A stretch of 64,000 nucleotides of DNA from Phytopythium helicoides. Lineage: Eukaryota > Oomycota > Peronosporomycetes > Pythiales > Pythiaceae. Shown here piece by piece: positions 54,933-64,000 of the stretch. A program made the position numbers and the translations under genes. The first letter of the stretch is position 1. The number at the start of each line of letters is the position of its first letter. Location of the stretch: positions 992,001 to 1,056,000 of the forward strand of contig JANFNE010000019.1 in assembly GCA_024867545.1 (NCBI GenBank), given 5' to 3'. The notes beneath the pieces were generated by a model. It worked only from the letters and a program-made list of their open reading frames with translations. It did not search any database and was not told the origin of the DNA.

Positions 54933-56305
54933 TCAGTCTGTGAGCCTACGGCGCAGCGTTTCCTCCCATCGCATTGTGATGAGGAACATTTCAATTAGCC
55001 AGAAGTAGCATCGAGCGTCCAGTGTCGGCACCACACCACCGATGGTGATAGAGGTGTCATTCTTGCCAACTCGATCAAACCGGAACCTGCTCACTCACAC
55101 ACAATCACATGTCAGACACTATCGAGAACTTTCGCTCGACCAGAACGCCCCACACCAGGAAAACATGTCGGTCCACTCCTCCTTGTCGCTGTCCTTCACC
55201 TGCGTATCCGCGAGTGTTGAGAGACTGCTCACAACGAGAGGCTGTGGCTCCAGGCTTCGAAGCACGATCGTGTGCGCGTCATCGGTTGTGGATGAGAACT
55301 TGGAGATCAAATACAGCGTCTTGGTAGTCACGGGTAGTGCAGCTCGCTCTTGAGCAATCTCATCCTCTGCGCAGCCGCACCGTGCGTCGTATTGGATGAG
55401 CGCGAGTGCATTGTCGGCGTCGATGGGTTGCACGACGTTGAAGTAGAAGTCGAGGCGGCTTGAGAACAGCGAGCGGAACCCTTGCTCTTCCGTCAGCAGT
55501 CTCCACGAAGCTGCATGGAGTGCTGAGGGCGACACGCCCCGCACCCTTCGTCGCCTGAAGATGAACTTAAACTCACCACCGTCAGCTCCGCGAAAGATAT
55601 CCCAGTCGGACATCATGCCAATCTTTGAGAATGGGACGGCCCCACCGCGAGAGAAGTTCAAGAAGTGCGACATCAGCTGCTGCCGCAAAGTGTACACCTG
55701 GGGAGGCAGCAGCGGCCGCACCACCACGAGCGAGCGGGGACAACGCACAGATTTCGCCAGCGCCAAGTTGTTGATGCCATCGCTGTCCACGGAGGAGTAT
55801 GAATCCCGATGGAGCGCGGCAGTGGCCAACCTGTGGCGCAGCACGCGATTCTCTCGGTCGAGCTGCGCTCGCACTCGCTCAAGCTCTCGCAGTGCCTCGA
55901 GTTTATCTTGCAAGTCCTTCTCACTCGTTCCGGTATTCGTCGTGGACAGAGCTCCCGGCGGGAGCAGTCGACAGCGCTCGGCCGCGATCTGAAGGTGTTG
56001 CAGCTGGGCCTCGAGCACCTCAACCTGTCTGCGAAGGTCATTCATGAGCCTCTGCCGCTGCCAGCACCAACAGATCGTCAGGCCTCGTCCTGTAGCCTCA
56101 AGCCGCCGCGAACGAAACGCACCAGTCGCCGGTGGTAGTGTCGCCGCACTTTGAGCCTGTTCTTCTCCTTGCGAAGCTCGTCTGCCGCGCGCTTAGCGTC
56201 CATGAGACCTCCACCGTCTGCCTGCACGCCGCTCAGCTCCTCGTCCATCTGGATCTCGTCGCAAATGAGTCCCACGAGCGCCAGGTCTTCGGCCGACAGC
56301 TCCAT
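54933..56305 (-). CDS. bZIP-START-like protein G10, 3 exons
   Basis: Exons 56123-56305, 55156-56051 and 54933-55086; 410 residues. Two acceptors six bases apart (CAGCGGCAG) are possible for intron 1; the second is preferred because it puts the zipper (LMNDLRRQVEVLEAQL) in the family register. The basic region NRLKVRRHYHRRL keeps Asn and has Tyr at the usual Arg. Intron 2 (69 bp, TCCTG|GTGTGG to GAGCAG) restores the family C-terminus VVPTLDARCYFWLIEMFL. Acidic N-terminus (DEIQMDEEL). Convergent with G9 with 139 bases between stops. Confidence 0.82.
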
Positions 56306-56707
56306 GACGAGCGGTGAACCAGGCGAGAGGAATTGCAGCCGACTGAGTTGGCTGAGTTGGCTCGAGACCGAGACCGAGACCGAGACCAGAGGTATCTCGG
56401 ACAGGCCCGATCAGGCCGGCTGTGGCGCGAGAAGCCCGTCGCCCACTCTACCGGACAGCGCCGGGGCCGAGAGCTACAGTACTCGGCTCGAGCTTGGGCG
56501 AGTGAGCGCTCGTGGCAAGCTCCTCGTCAATGCGAGTGGGACGCAGAGCTCGTTGGTAGACTTGACGGGCTCTGATCGCTCATGGTCTCCTCCAAGGAGA
56601 TGGTCGTGCCAAGAGAGACCTTCCCTCTTTCCATCATCTCCGTTTGTTCATTCGTTTCGACTAGATGAAGCTTCAAGCAGTTGCATGTTGTAGACGTACG
56701 ACCTCGC

Positions 56708-58076
56708 TCACGAGTCTACTGGCGGCGCGTTGAGCGCCACGATGGGTCCTAGCAGCAGGCTTTCCCAGCGGAGCACGTGCAGAACGACCTCGACGAGCCA
56801 GTAGGTGGCGCTGGCGCCGACTGTAGGCGTGAGTCCCATGTAGGTGAACTGCGTGGCAGGGCCGTCGGTGTCCTGGACGTCCTCGAACTGCAGCCAGCAG
56901 AACTGCGAGTTCCAGATCTCGACGACCACGGCGTTCGGGTCGGCGCTCGCATTCTCTGCTGGCTGCTGCAGCTCTCGCTCCCGGCGGTCCAGCACCGGTA
57001 GCTGATCCTCCTCGATGCCGTACACGTGGATACGCACGCCGTTGGCGATCTTGAAGCGCGTGACGAGCAGCAGCGACTTGACTAGCGTGGTGCTGTCAGG
57101 AGCGTCCATGGCCCGCATATCCTCGTACAGCAGCACGTTGTCGGCGTCCACCTTCTGCACGACGCGCACGTGCACGTCAAGCGCGTCCGAGTAGAAGCAG
57201 CGCATCTGCGCTGGCTCGGTCAGCGCCAAGAACGTGCGGCTCGAGAGCGACGCAGCCGTGCCCAGCGCACGCCGGAAGCGCTTCTGCAGTGCGTACTTGA
57301 GCAGTCCACGGTCAAGCTGTCGGCGTTCACGCCAACCTGCCACTTGGCTCTCGAGAGGCGTGCGCAGCATGGCGCTGTCCACGAATGCGCGCACCACCTC
57401 CATGGCTCTCTTCTGGATGTCGGCACACTCGCGTGGCGTGAGCGCACGAAGTAGCAGTACGCTGGTCGCCAGAACGATGTACGGAGTCGACTCCTCGCTC
57501 AGCATCTCGTTGAGCCGCAGCGCAGCGCCACTCGCCGCCAGGAACGACCGCTTGAGCGCTCCGTTCTGCTCCCGCAGCTGGGCAGCCAGCCTCCTCAGCC
57601 CCGCGAGCGCCTTCTCCAACTCCATGCGCGACTGGAACGTACTCGCAGGCGCAAACTGCGTCGGCACCAGCGCGTTGCTCTCGCTGCTCTCCGGCTGCTC
57701 ATCCTTCTCCTCCGTCACCTTGAGCTGCTCTAGCTGCGTCTCCAGCTGCTCCACCTGCGCTCGCAGGCCTTCGAGCCGTGCCTGAGCGCGAGAAATCCAC
57801 CGTCAGGCCTCCACAACAAGCCCAAACGGCCCAAACACCTCCATCCGCTGCCGCAAGAGCTGCAAAAAGGGCGAGCAGAGCTCCTCGTCGTCTTGACGGC
57901 CGCAATGGCTACAAGTGAGACCGTGCACGCACCAGTTTACGGTGGTACGTGCGGCGAGACTTGGCCCGCGCCTTGGCTCGCTGGCGCTCGAGCGCGTCGG
58001 CCACAGAGCTGGGGGACGAGTCCATGGACGGCGAGGAGCTCGCGGACGCGGGCGGCGAGCAGGCGAGCGCGTCCAT
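56708..58076 (-). CDS. bZIP-START-like protein G11
   Basis: Exons 57933-58076 and 56708-57781, 151-bp intron; 405 residues. N-terminus MDALACSPPASASSS, basic region RAKARAKSRRTYHRKL (Tyr at the usual Arg, Ala at the usual Asn), zipper LEGLRAQVEQLETQLEQL. A second helix (LREQNGALKRSFLAASGAALRL) replaces the SENTQLRRQF motif. The START-like half includes VAGWRERRQLDRGLLKYALQK, VRVVQKVDADNVLLYEDM and LTPTVGASATYWLVEVVL. Frame intact. Upstream of it G12 follows in the same direction 243 bases away. Confidence 0.85.
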
Positions 58077-58319
58077 GGCGCGCAAGGGACGGAGTGGTAG
58101 AAGGTGTCGCCATGCGAACCCAGCAGACTTGAAATTTGTATGCCACGCTGGACTTGACTGACTCCTGCGGGCGAGTGCCAGCTCCCGTAGAGCGCACTCT
58201 AGTTTTTGCCGCATGCGTAGACTTCAACGTGGTCAAGTTTGACATGAACGATCAGCTTCGACGCCCTCCGTGCGCCTCATAATACTTATGACCCATGCAG
58301 AGCGAGGCCAACATGCCGC

Positions 58320-59643
58320 CTATGTGACTGAGAACCTCGGGTGGAAGAGCGCTTGCTCGCTGCGCAGGCAGACCATGACGACCTCGGCCATCCAGAAGAA
58401 GGCGTTGGCGCCGATAGTCGGCGTCATGCCCGCGTACGTGACACGACTGGCGTCCACGCCCACGTCCTGGAACTCGATCCACGTCAGCTGCTCGCTCGGT
58501 GTCCACAGTTCGTGGGGCAGCGCGACAGCTTCGCCTGTCACGCGGTCCTCCAGCTCGATCTCGCGCTTGTCCAGCGCGCGCATGTGGATGCGGAAGCCGC
58601 TGTCGCTCACCTTGAAACGCGACATGAGCAGCGCCGACTTGACCATCTGCCCACTCTCGCCGCTCTCATCCGGATCCATGGACCGCATCTCCTCCAGGAA
58701 CACGAAGTTGTCGTCGTCTACCTTTTGCACCAACCGCACCTCCACATCCAGCACCTCCGAGTACAGCTTGCGGTTGCGCACTGGATCGGTCAGCAGCATC
58801 CACATGCGCGAGCACACAAACTTGGCAGTTGAGCGCGGGAATGTCTTCTGCATGGCGAATTTGAACAAATGGCCGTCGACAACGCGCTTGGCACCCCACC
58901 CTGCCACCTCGCAGACTTGTGGAGCGCTCATAGTCGTCGCTTCAAACGCGCGTACGACCTCGACGGCCTGGTCGTGAATTGCGAAGCATGTCTGGGGCGA
59001 TAGCGGAGTGAGCAATCGGAAGTGCGACGAATGCGCGCGGTATAACTTGTGCTCCGCGTACAGCAAGTCAGACAGATATGCTGCGCGCAACTCGGCTTCG
59101 TGGAACTGCCGCCGCAGCTGCGTGTTGACATTTCGGAGACGTGTCTTGGTCTGCAATAGCTCGACAGTGCGCTTCTGCAACTCTTTCCGCCTCGCTTCGG
59201 GGTCGTTTTCCAATTCGGAAGGGGAGGGTTTGTCTTCAAGCTCGGCGTTCGCATCGAGCTGCGTCGTGAGCGCCTTGAGCTGCTTCTCGAGCGCCGCGAC
59301 CTCGTTTCGAAGCCCCTCGATCATCCCCTGCTCATTCAGCAGCACTGGTCTCAGCTCGTCATTGGAGCAAGCCAAATTTGAAGCAGCAAGACATCACCTT
59401 CTTGCGATAGTACTTGCGGCGCTCCTTGAGTCGCTCCTTGACCCGCTTCTCCTCTGCAGCCACAGGACTTAACCGTTTCGGTACCTCAGGAGCGGCCGAG
59501 AAGGCCACAAGGTCGTCCTGAGCAACTGGAGACGCGTTGAGAGCGGGAATGTCGAGCGCCATGGCGTCTGTGAACTCGAGCAGCATGCTGAGGCTGTCAG
59601 ATGGCGCGTCCATCGCTCCAGAGCCCTGCGGAGCTGCTGCCAT
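58320..59643 (-). CDS. bZIP-START-like protein G12
   Basis: Exons 59398-59643 and 58320-59327, 70-bp intron (AAG|GTGATG to GAGCAG); 417 residues from the ATG at 59643. Alternatives: ATG at 59613 (10 residues shorter) or 59721, which would add a hydrophobic MRLLTTSVCLFVCFF leader, unlikely for a DNA-associated protein. Acidic segment LLEFTDAMALDIPAL is shared with G14. Basic region KERLKERRKYYRKK (Tyr; Glu at the usual Asn), zipper IEGLRNEVAALEKQLKAL, hallmark NTQLRRQFHEAELRA, START-like half with GWGAKRVVDGHLFKFAMQK. Confidence 0.84.
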
Positions 59644-59984
59644 GCCGACGACTCGACAGGCGAGCACCTCGTGGAGGAAGAAGCAGACAAACAGACAGAC
59701 GGAGGTGGTGAGCAAACGCATGGCGCGTAGAGCACGTGCAGCCCTCGGACGGTGAGACCGCCGAGCTTGGTGCGTACTGTACTGTACTGAGCCAGTAGCT
59801 CCGTTACTAAGGCTAACGCCACAGTAATAACGGTTTTGGTGCCTATAGGGACTTCTTATGTCCCAGTTTTCAATTATTTAATCAAAATACCGTACAACAT
59901 TACAGTTTTATTCCCGTATTACGTATGTTTTTTTTTCACGCTTCAACCAGTTATAGCTGCGGCTTGGAACTTTTTTGATTGGGA
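59644..59984. other. AT-rich gap between G12 and G13
   Basis: 341 bases, clearly more AT-rich than its surroundings around 59830-59980 with several T runs; contains the G12 5' flank and a GTACTGTACTGTACTG tract near 59773. No gene. Confidence 0.5.
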
Positions 59985-61186
59985 TCAACGTGAGGGTAGC
60001 GAGAACCGCGGGCCGAGGATGCCGCTCTCGCTACGAAGACACAGCAACACGACCTCGGCCATCCAGAAGTAGGCGTTGGCGCCAATGGTTGGTGTCATGC
60101 CAGCGAACGTCACGACGGCTTGGTCCCCTCCTCTGTCCTGGAACTGCAGCCACGTGAGCTGCTCGCTGGAGCTCCAGAGATCGTTCGGCAGCACCACGGG
60201 GTCGCCTGAGAGAACGTCCTCCATCTCGATGAGCCGTCGGTCGAGGGCACGCATGTGAATCCGGTACACGCTGTCGCTGATCTGGGTCCTTGACATGAGC
60301 AACGCCGACTTGACCATCTGCCCGCCGATGCCGCTCTCGTCCGGGTCCATGGACCGCATCTCCTCGAGGAACACGTAGTTGTCGTCGTCCACGCGCTGCA
60401 CGAGGCGGATATCCACGTCCAGCACGTCCGAGTACAGCTTGCGATTGCGTGATGGATCGAGCAGCATCGCCCACGCCTGCGAGCAAGCGTACTTGGCCGA
60501 GGTGCGTGGGAACGGCTTCTGCATGGCGAACTTGAACAGGTGGCCGTCGACCACACGCCGCTCGTGCCAGCCAGCAACCGACCCGACGAGAGGCGCCGAG
60601 AGCGTCGCGAGCTCGAACGCTCGCACCGCGTCGAGTGCGTGGGCGTGGATCTCGCTGCACGCCTGCATGGACAGCGGCGTCAGGAGCCGGAAGTGCGCCG
60701 AGTGCGCCACATACAGCTTGTGCTCGGCGTAGAGCGTGTCGGAGAGGAAGGCTGCGCGCTGCTCGGCCTGCCGGAACTGCCACCGCAGCTGCGTGTTCTC
60801 GTTGCGCAGCCTCGTCTTGGTCTCCTCGAGCTCCAGCAGTCTGCGCTGTAGCTCCTCCCGCCTCGACTTTGGCTCGCTCCTCTCCCTCCCTGGGCTGCTA
60901 ATGCTTCTGTCGTCCGCCACAAGCGCTTGTAGCTGGTGCTCGAGCTCCGCCGCCTGCTCCTGCAGCCCGCGAGCCGCTGCTTCTTCCTGTAATACTTGCG
61001 TCGCTCCTTGGCCCTCGCCTTCTCTCGCTTGTCATCGACCGCTGGGCTGCTTGCTCGCAACGGAGAGCGCTCCTCGGCCGACGTGAGTCCCCCGACGTCC
61101 TCGAGCGCCAGCGGCTCGGACGCCAGCGAGTCTGCGAGCTCCAGCAGCGCGTCGAGCTCGCTGCCAGCGGCGGGGAACGGCGTCAT
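59985..61186 (-). CDS. bZIP-START-like protein G13, intron missing, one-base frame break
   Basis: The closest relative is G12 (GWHERRVVDGHLFKFAMQK against GWGAKRVVDGHLFKFAMQK). The N-terminal part MTPFPAAGSELDALLELADS to KEKARAKERRKYYRKK is followed directly by QRLAG and, one frame away, LQEQAAELEHQLQAL. No GT donor exists between them, so the intron found here in the relatives is absent; one base is missing near 60963-60972. With it restored the frame is 1203 bases, 400 residues. START-like half intact to VLLCLRSESGILGPRFSLP. Start ATG at 61186. Confidence 0.76.
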
Positions 61187-61349
61187 GTTGAGACTGGCGA
61201 GAGCGTCTGTGATGCTGCCGGGCCAATCAGCGCGGAGAAACAATGCGCAAAACACAGCTGAGACCTTGGGGTGCGAGTCCCACATGACACGGTGGCACAT
61301 CTCCACGAGACGTTGAGCTAGTGCAGTTCAAGGCAACGGGAACAACGAG

Positions 61350-62745
61350 CTACTCGCGATGATGTGAACTGGGCGGGATGGAGAAGTATGGGCCAACAAC
61401 TGCGGTCTCGCAGCGAATGGCGAGCAGCACGATCTCCGCCATCCAGTAGTACGAGTGTGCGCTCACGGTAGGCAGCACACCGCAGAACGTCACGTCCACA
61501 CTGTTGGGGCCGGTAGAGTCGAACTCGATCCACACGAGCTGCTCGTTGGAGATCCACATCTCGCTCGATACACCAACTTGCTCGCCCTTCACCTTGTCCT
61601 CCATCTCGATCAGCCTTCGGTCTAAGTGCTGTAAGGACAAGCGGTAGCTGTCTCTTAGCTTGAATCTCGACATGAGCAGCACTGTCTTGACCGTTACGTC
61701 CTTCACGCCGCGGTCGATGGAGCGCATCTCCTCATGGAAAGACATAGTTGCTCTCATCAAGCTTCTGCACAAGCCGGACTTTCATATCCATCTCGTCCGA
61801 ATACATGCGGCTGAGTCCCGTCGGACTCACAGCGCGAGCCCATACCTTTGACAAGAGCGTCTCCGCGTTGATGCGGAACGACTTCTTGAGCGCATACTTG
61901 AAAAAGTTTCCCTCAACGAACCGCGTGCCGCCCCAACCACCAATCGTTTCGACCATCGCTGCTTGTGTTGCCGTCGCCATAGAAAACGAGTCCATTCGAT
62001 GAACAGCCTGGGAGCGGAGTTGCCGATGCATCTGTTGCGTCAGCGGCGTCAGGATCCGGAAATACGACTCGTATGTATGGTAGAGTTTCTGCTCGGCGCT
62101 GAGAAGGTCATAGAGCAGCGTGGCGCGCTGCGATGCCTCTCGGAATTGTTTCCTCAGTTGAGTGTTCTCGCTGCGTAGCTGTGTCTTGGTCTGCGCCAGT
62201 TCCAGATAAAGAGCCTGCAGCTCCTCCCTCCGGTTTCCAGACTCCGTGAGAGCATCTTTGCTAACAGAGAGTGTTTGGATACTGGAAGACGAAGGCAACA
62301 AAGCGCGCTTGGACTTTGACATCGTCGTTAGCTGCAGCTCCAGCTCTGCAACTTTCGCCCTCAGGTTGATGAGATTCTCCTGTAAGCAGTAGCGTCATCG
62401 GATCGGTTAGCAGGATGATAGTTCTCGTCTGCTGGCGCCAAGTGGACCGACCTTTCTGCGGTGGTGCTTTCGTCTGTCTTTCTCACGGACTCGCTCTCGT
62501 CTCTCTTCCTCGGTCAGCGCCTTGGTGGGCTTCTTTTTCTCCTCGACATCAGCGACCTTGTCGTGGTCTCCTGCCAGTTCCCTTGACGGTCTCAATTCCA
62601 ATCCTGGAGCCTTCCCCTCAACGTCCAGCTCTTTGAAAATCGTGTCAGCGGCGCGCAGCTCAGGGATATCATCGGCGAGGACGTCGGTGAACTCGAGCAG
62701 CTCGTCGAGGCTCGCGGCGCCGCTCAGCAGTTCGAACGCCGCCAT
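61350..62745 (-). CDS. bZIP-START-like protein G14, one-base frame break
   Basis: Exons 62452-62745 and 61350-62379, 72-bp intron; 440 residues if the frame break is removed. Start at 62745 (MAAFELLSGAASLDELLEF); an ATG at 62868 in frame would add 41 residues of different character. Basic region RVREKDRRKHHRRK: His where the others have Tyr, Val at the usual Asn. Zipper LINLRAKVAELELQL, hallmark SENTQLRKQFREASQRA. One extra T near 61736-61741 (TATGTCTTTCCATGAG) breaks NYVF from HEEMRSIDRG. Very close to G15. Confidence 0.78.
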
Positions 62746-63307
62746 GAGGGGCTGGCAGTCCAGGAAGTTGTTGTACTGTCCGTACCGAATCTGTTTTAAG
62801 TCATTTGTAATATTGCTAATCGGATGGAGCACAGATGCTCGATCGTGTTCGTTCGTGAACTGGGCCACGTGTTTGTGAATCTAATCCGATGCATTAATCA
62901 GCGCTACCCAGTCGGAGGACATCGAGCAACGAGAACTGGCCATTCAACGCAGAGTGCTGCAGGTTGTTGTGGTCAACCAAATGGATGGTGGCTTATTTCT
63001 CCATTCAGGCGATCTTCATGCACGTTAGTATGCATTCACCAACGCACTCCTTCGAACTCGTACATCCATGTTGTCGCAGCAAAGAAGTTAATGAGGCAGC
63101 TAACCTCCTTCTTGCTGTCGAGTTTCAGATGCTGAACTCGAGCGATAGCCTCGCTTCTCGATTATTCATTGAGTGATTTGTATTCGAAACCAGGAGGCAA
63201 TCGTAAAAGACACAGGATCACCTGAATATGCTTCCTCCACGATCAGGACGTAACGCTCGACTTAGCAAGTTACAAGGTTGTCGAATAGCGGATTCAAATT
63301 ATAAGTG
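62746..63307. other. intergenic between G14 and G15
   Basis: 5' flank of G14 and 3' flank of G15; no further feature seen. Confidence 0.5.
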
Positions 63308-64000
63308 CTATGAACTAGATGGAACGGTGAAGCGAGGTCCTACGACGGCGCTCTCGCAGCGAATGGCGAGCAGCACGATCTCCGCCATCCAATAGTACGA
63401 GTGCGCACTCACGGTCGGCAGCACGCCACAGAACGTCACGTCAACACTATCGGCTCCCGTAGAGTCGAACTCGATCCACACGAGCTGCTCGTTGGAGATC
63501 CACATCTCACATGACACACCAACCTGCTCACCCGTCAGTTTGTCCTCCATCTCGATCAACCTCCGATCAAGGTTCTGCACATACAAGCGGTAGCCATTTT
63601 TGACCTTGAACCGCGACATGAGCACCACCGTCTTGAGCGTTCCATCCTCAACGCCACGGTCGATGGACCGCATCTCTTCCAGGAAAACGTAGTTGTCGTC
63701 GTCCAGTTGCTGTACCAGTCGAGCTTTCATGTCAATCTCGTCCGAGTACATGCTGCGGAGTCCCGATGGATTCACCGCGTGCAACCACACCTTCGACGCC
63801 AACGTCTCAGCATTGATGCGGAACGACTTCTTGAGCGCATACTTGAATAAGTGCCCTTCCACAAATCGCGAGCCTCTCCAACCACCGATAGTGTCGACCA
63901 TCGCTGCCCTGGTAGTTGATGTCGCTGTGAATGACTGCATGGTGTTGACTGCTTGAGCGTGAAGTTGACGATGCATCTGTTGTGTCAGCGGCGTCAGGAT
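63308..64000 (-). CDS. bZIP-START-like protein G15, 5' part outside the window
   Basis: The visible 230 residues run from ILTPLTQQMHRQL to the stop at 63308 and cover most of the START-like half: IGGWRGSRFVEGHLFKYALKK, MKARLVQQLDDDNYVFLEEM, NEQLVWIEFDSTG and LPTVSAHSYYWMAEIVLLAIRCE. It is nearly collinear with G14 and shows the unbroken form of the NYVFLEEMRSIDRG segment that is frame-shifted there. The bZIP part must lie beyond 64000. Confidence 0.85.
   Translation of the reverse strand: MLTPLTQQMHRQLHAQAVNTMQSFTATSTTRAAMVDTIGGWRGSRFVEGHLFKYALKKSFRINAETLASKVWLHAVNPSGLRSMYSDEIDMKARLVQQLDDDNYVFLEEMRSIDRGVEDGTLKTVVLMSRFKVKNGYRLYVQNLDRRLIEMEDKLTGEQVGVSCEMWISNEQLVWIEFDSTGADSVDVTFCGVLPTVSAHSYYWMAEIVLLAIRCESAVVGPRFTVPSSS

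Noticed and set aside
59643..59721. Signal peptide on G12 from the upstream ATG
   Set aside because: Relatives start just before the acidic segment and have basic, DNA-associated regions; a secretory leader would be out of place and two better ATGs follow.

Overview
The window looks like nuclear DNA of an oomycete, most likely Phytophthora or a close relative. Evidence: GC-rich, gene-dense sequence with few, short introns (57-151 bp where I can place both ends); an oomycete-type initiator plus flanking element (CTCATTCTGCAATTTGC) before four transporter genes; a secreted phospholipase D-like protein; and a large family of oomycete-type bZIP-like regulators with a START-like C-terminal domain. 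The species cannot be named from sequence alone.

Region 1 (1-22 kb) is built from inverted duplications. Four almost identical sugar-transporter genes form two head-to-head pairs (33-1574 minus / 3045-4586 plus; 10038-11579 minus / 15605-17146 plus). The second pair is the inner part of a large palindrome: arms 5194-11671 and 15513-21990, about 6.48 kb each, also carry a glycerol kinase gene apiece (5852-7384 minus; 19798-21330 plus). The palindrome's spacer is the reverse complement of the spacer between the first pair and is interrupted by a Helitron (12624-15175). The first pair's spacer keeps the empty target site, so both Helitron ends can be placed to the base.

Region 2 (22-25.7 kb) holds an eight-exon type II arginine methyltransferase (PRMT5) and a decayed Fanzor (eukaryotic TnpB-like) fragment.

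Region 3 (25.7-64 kb) is dominated by fourteen members of one bZIP-START-like family (25761-27084, 27190-28450, 30181-31505, 31634-32967, 43799-45374, 45493-47379, 50174-51095, 53376-54793, then six minus-strand tandem genes from 54933 to the window end). In the thirteen members whose N-terminus is in the window, the Arg that is invariant in ordinary bZIP basic regions is Tyr (twelve) or His (one), and the invariant Asn survives in only two. A phase-0 intron splits basic region from zipper at the same residue in twelve of the thirteen and is missing in one. Between them lie a one-pass membrane protein, a secreted protein of unknown role, a secreted phospholipase D-like gene, a small probably mitochondrial protein, adenine phosphoribosyltransferase and an equilibrative nucleoside transporter.

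At least eight genes or gene fragments are interrupted by single-base indels although the coding sequence on both sides is conserved. Either there is active gene decay in the duplicated families or the consensus carries residual indel errors; the sequence alone does not decide. Apart from the nucleoside transporter and APRT, which both belong to purine/nucleoside salvage, neighbouring genes do not form an obvious pathway; the clusters reflect duplication.
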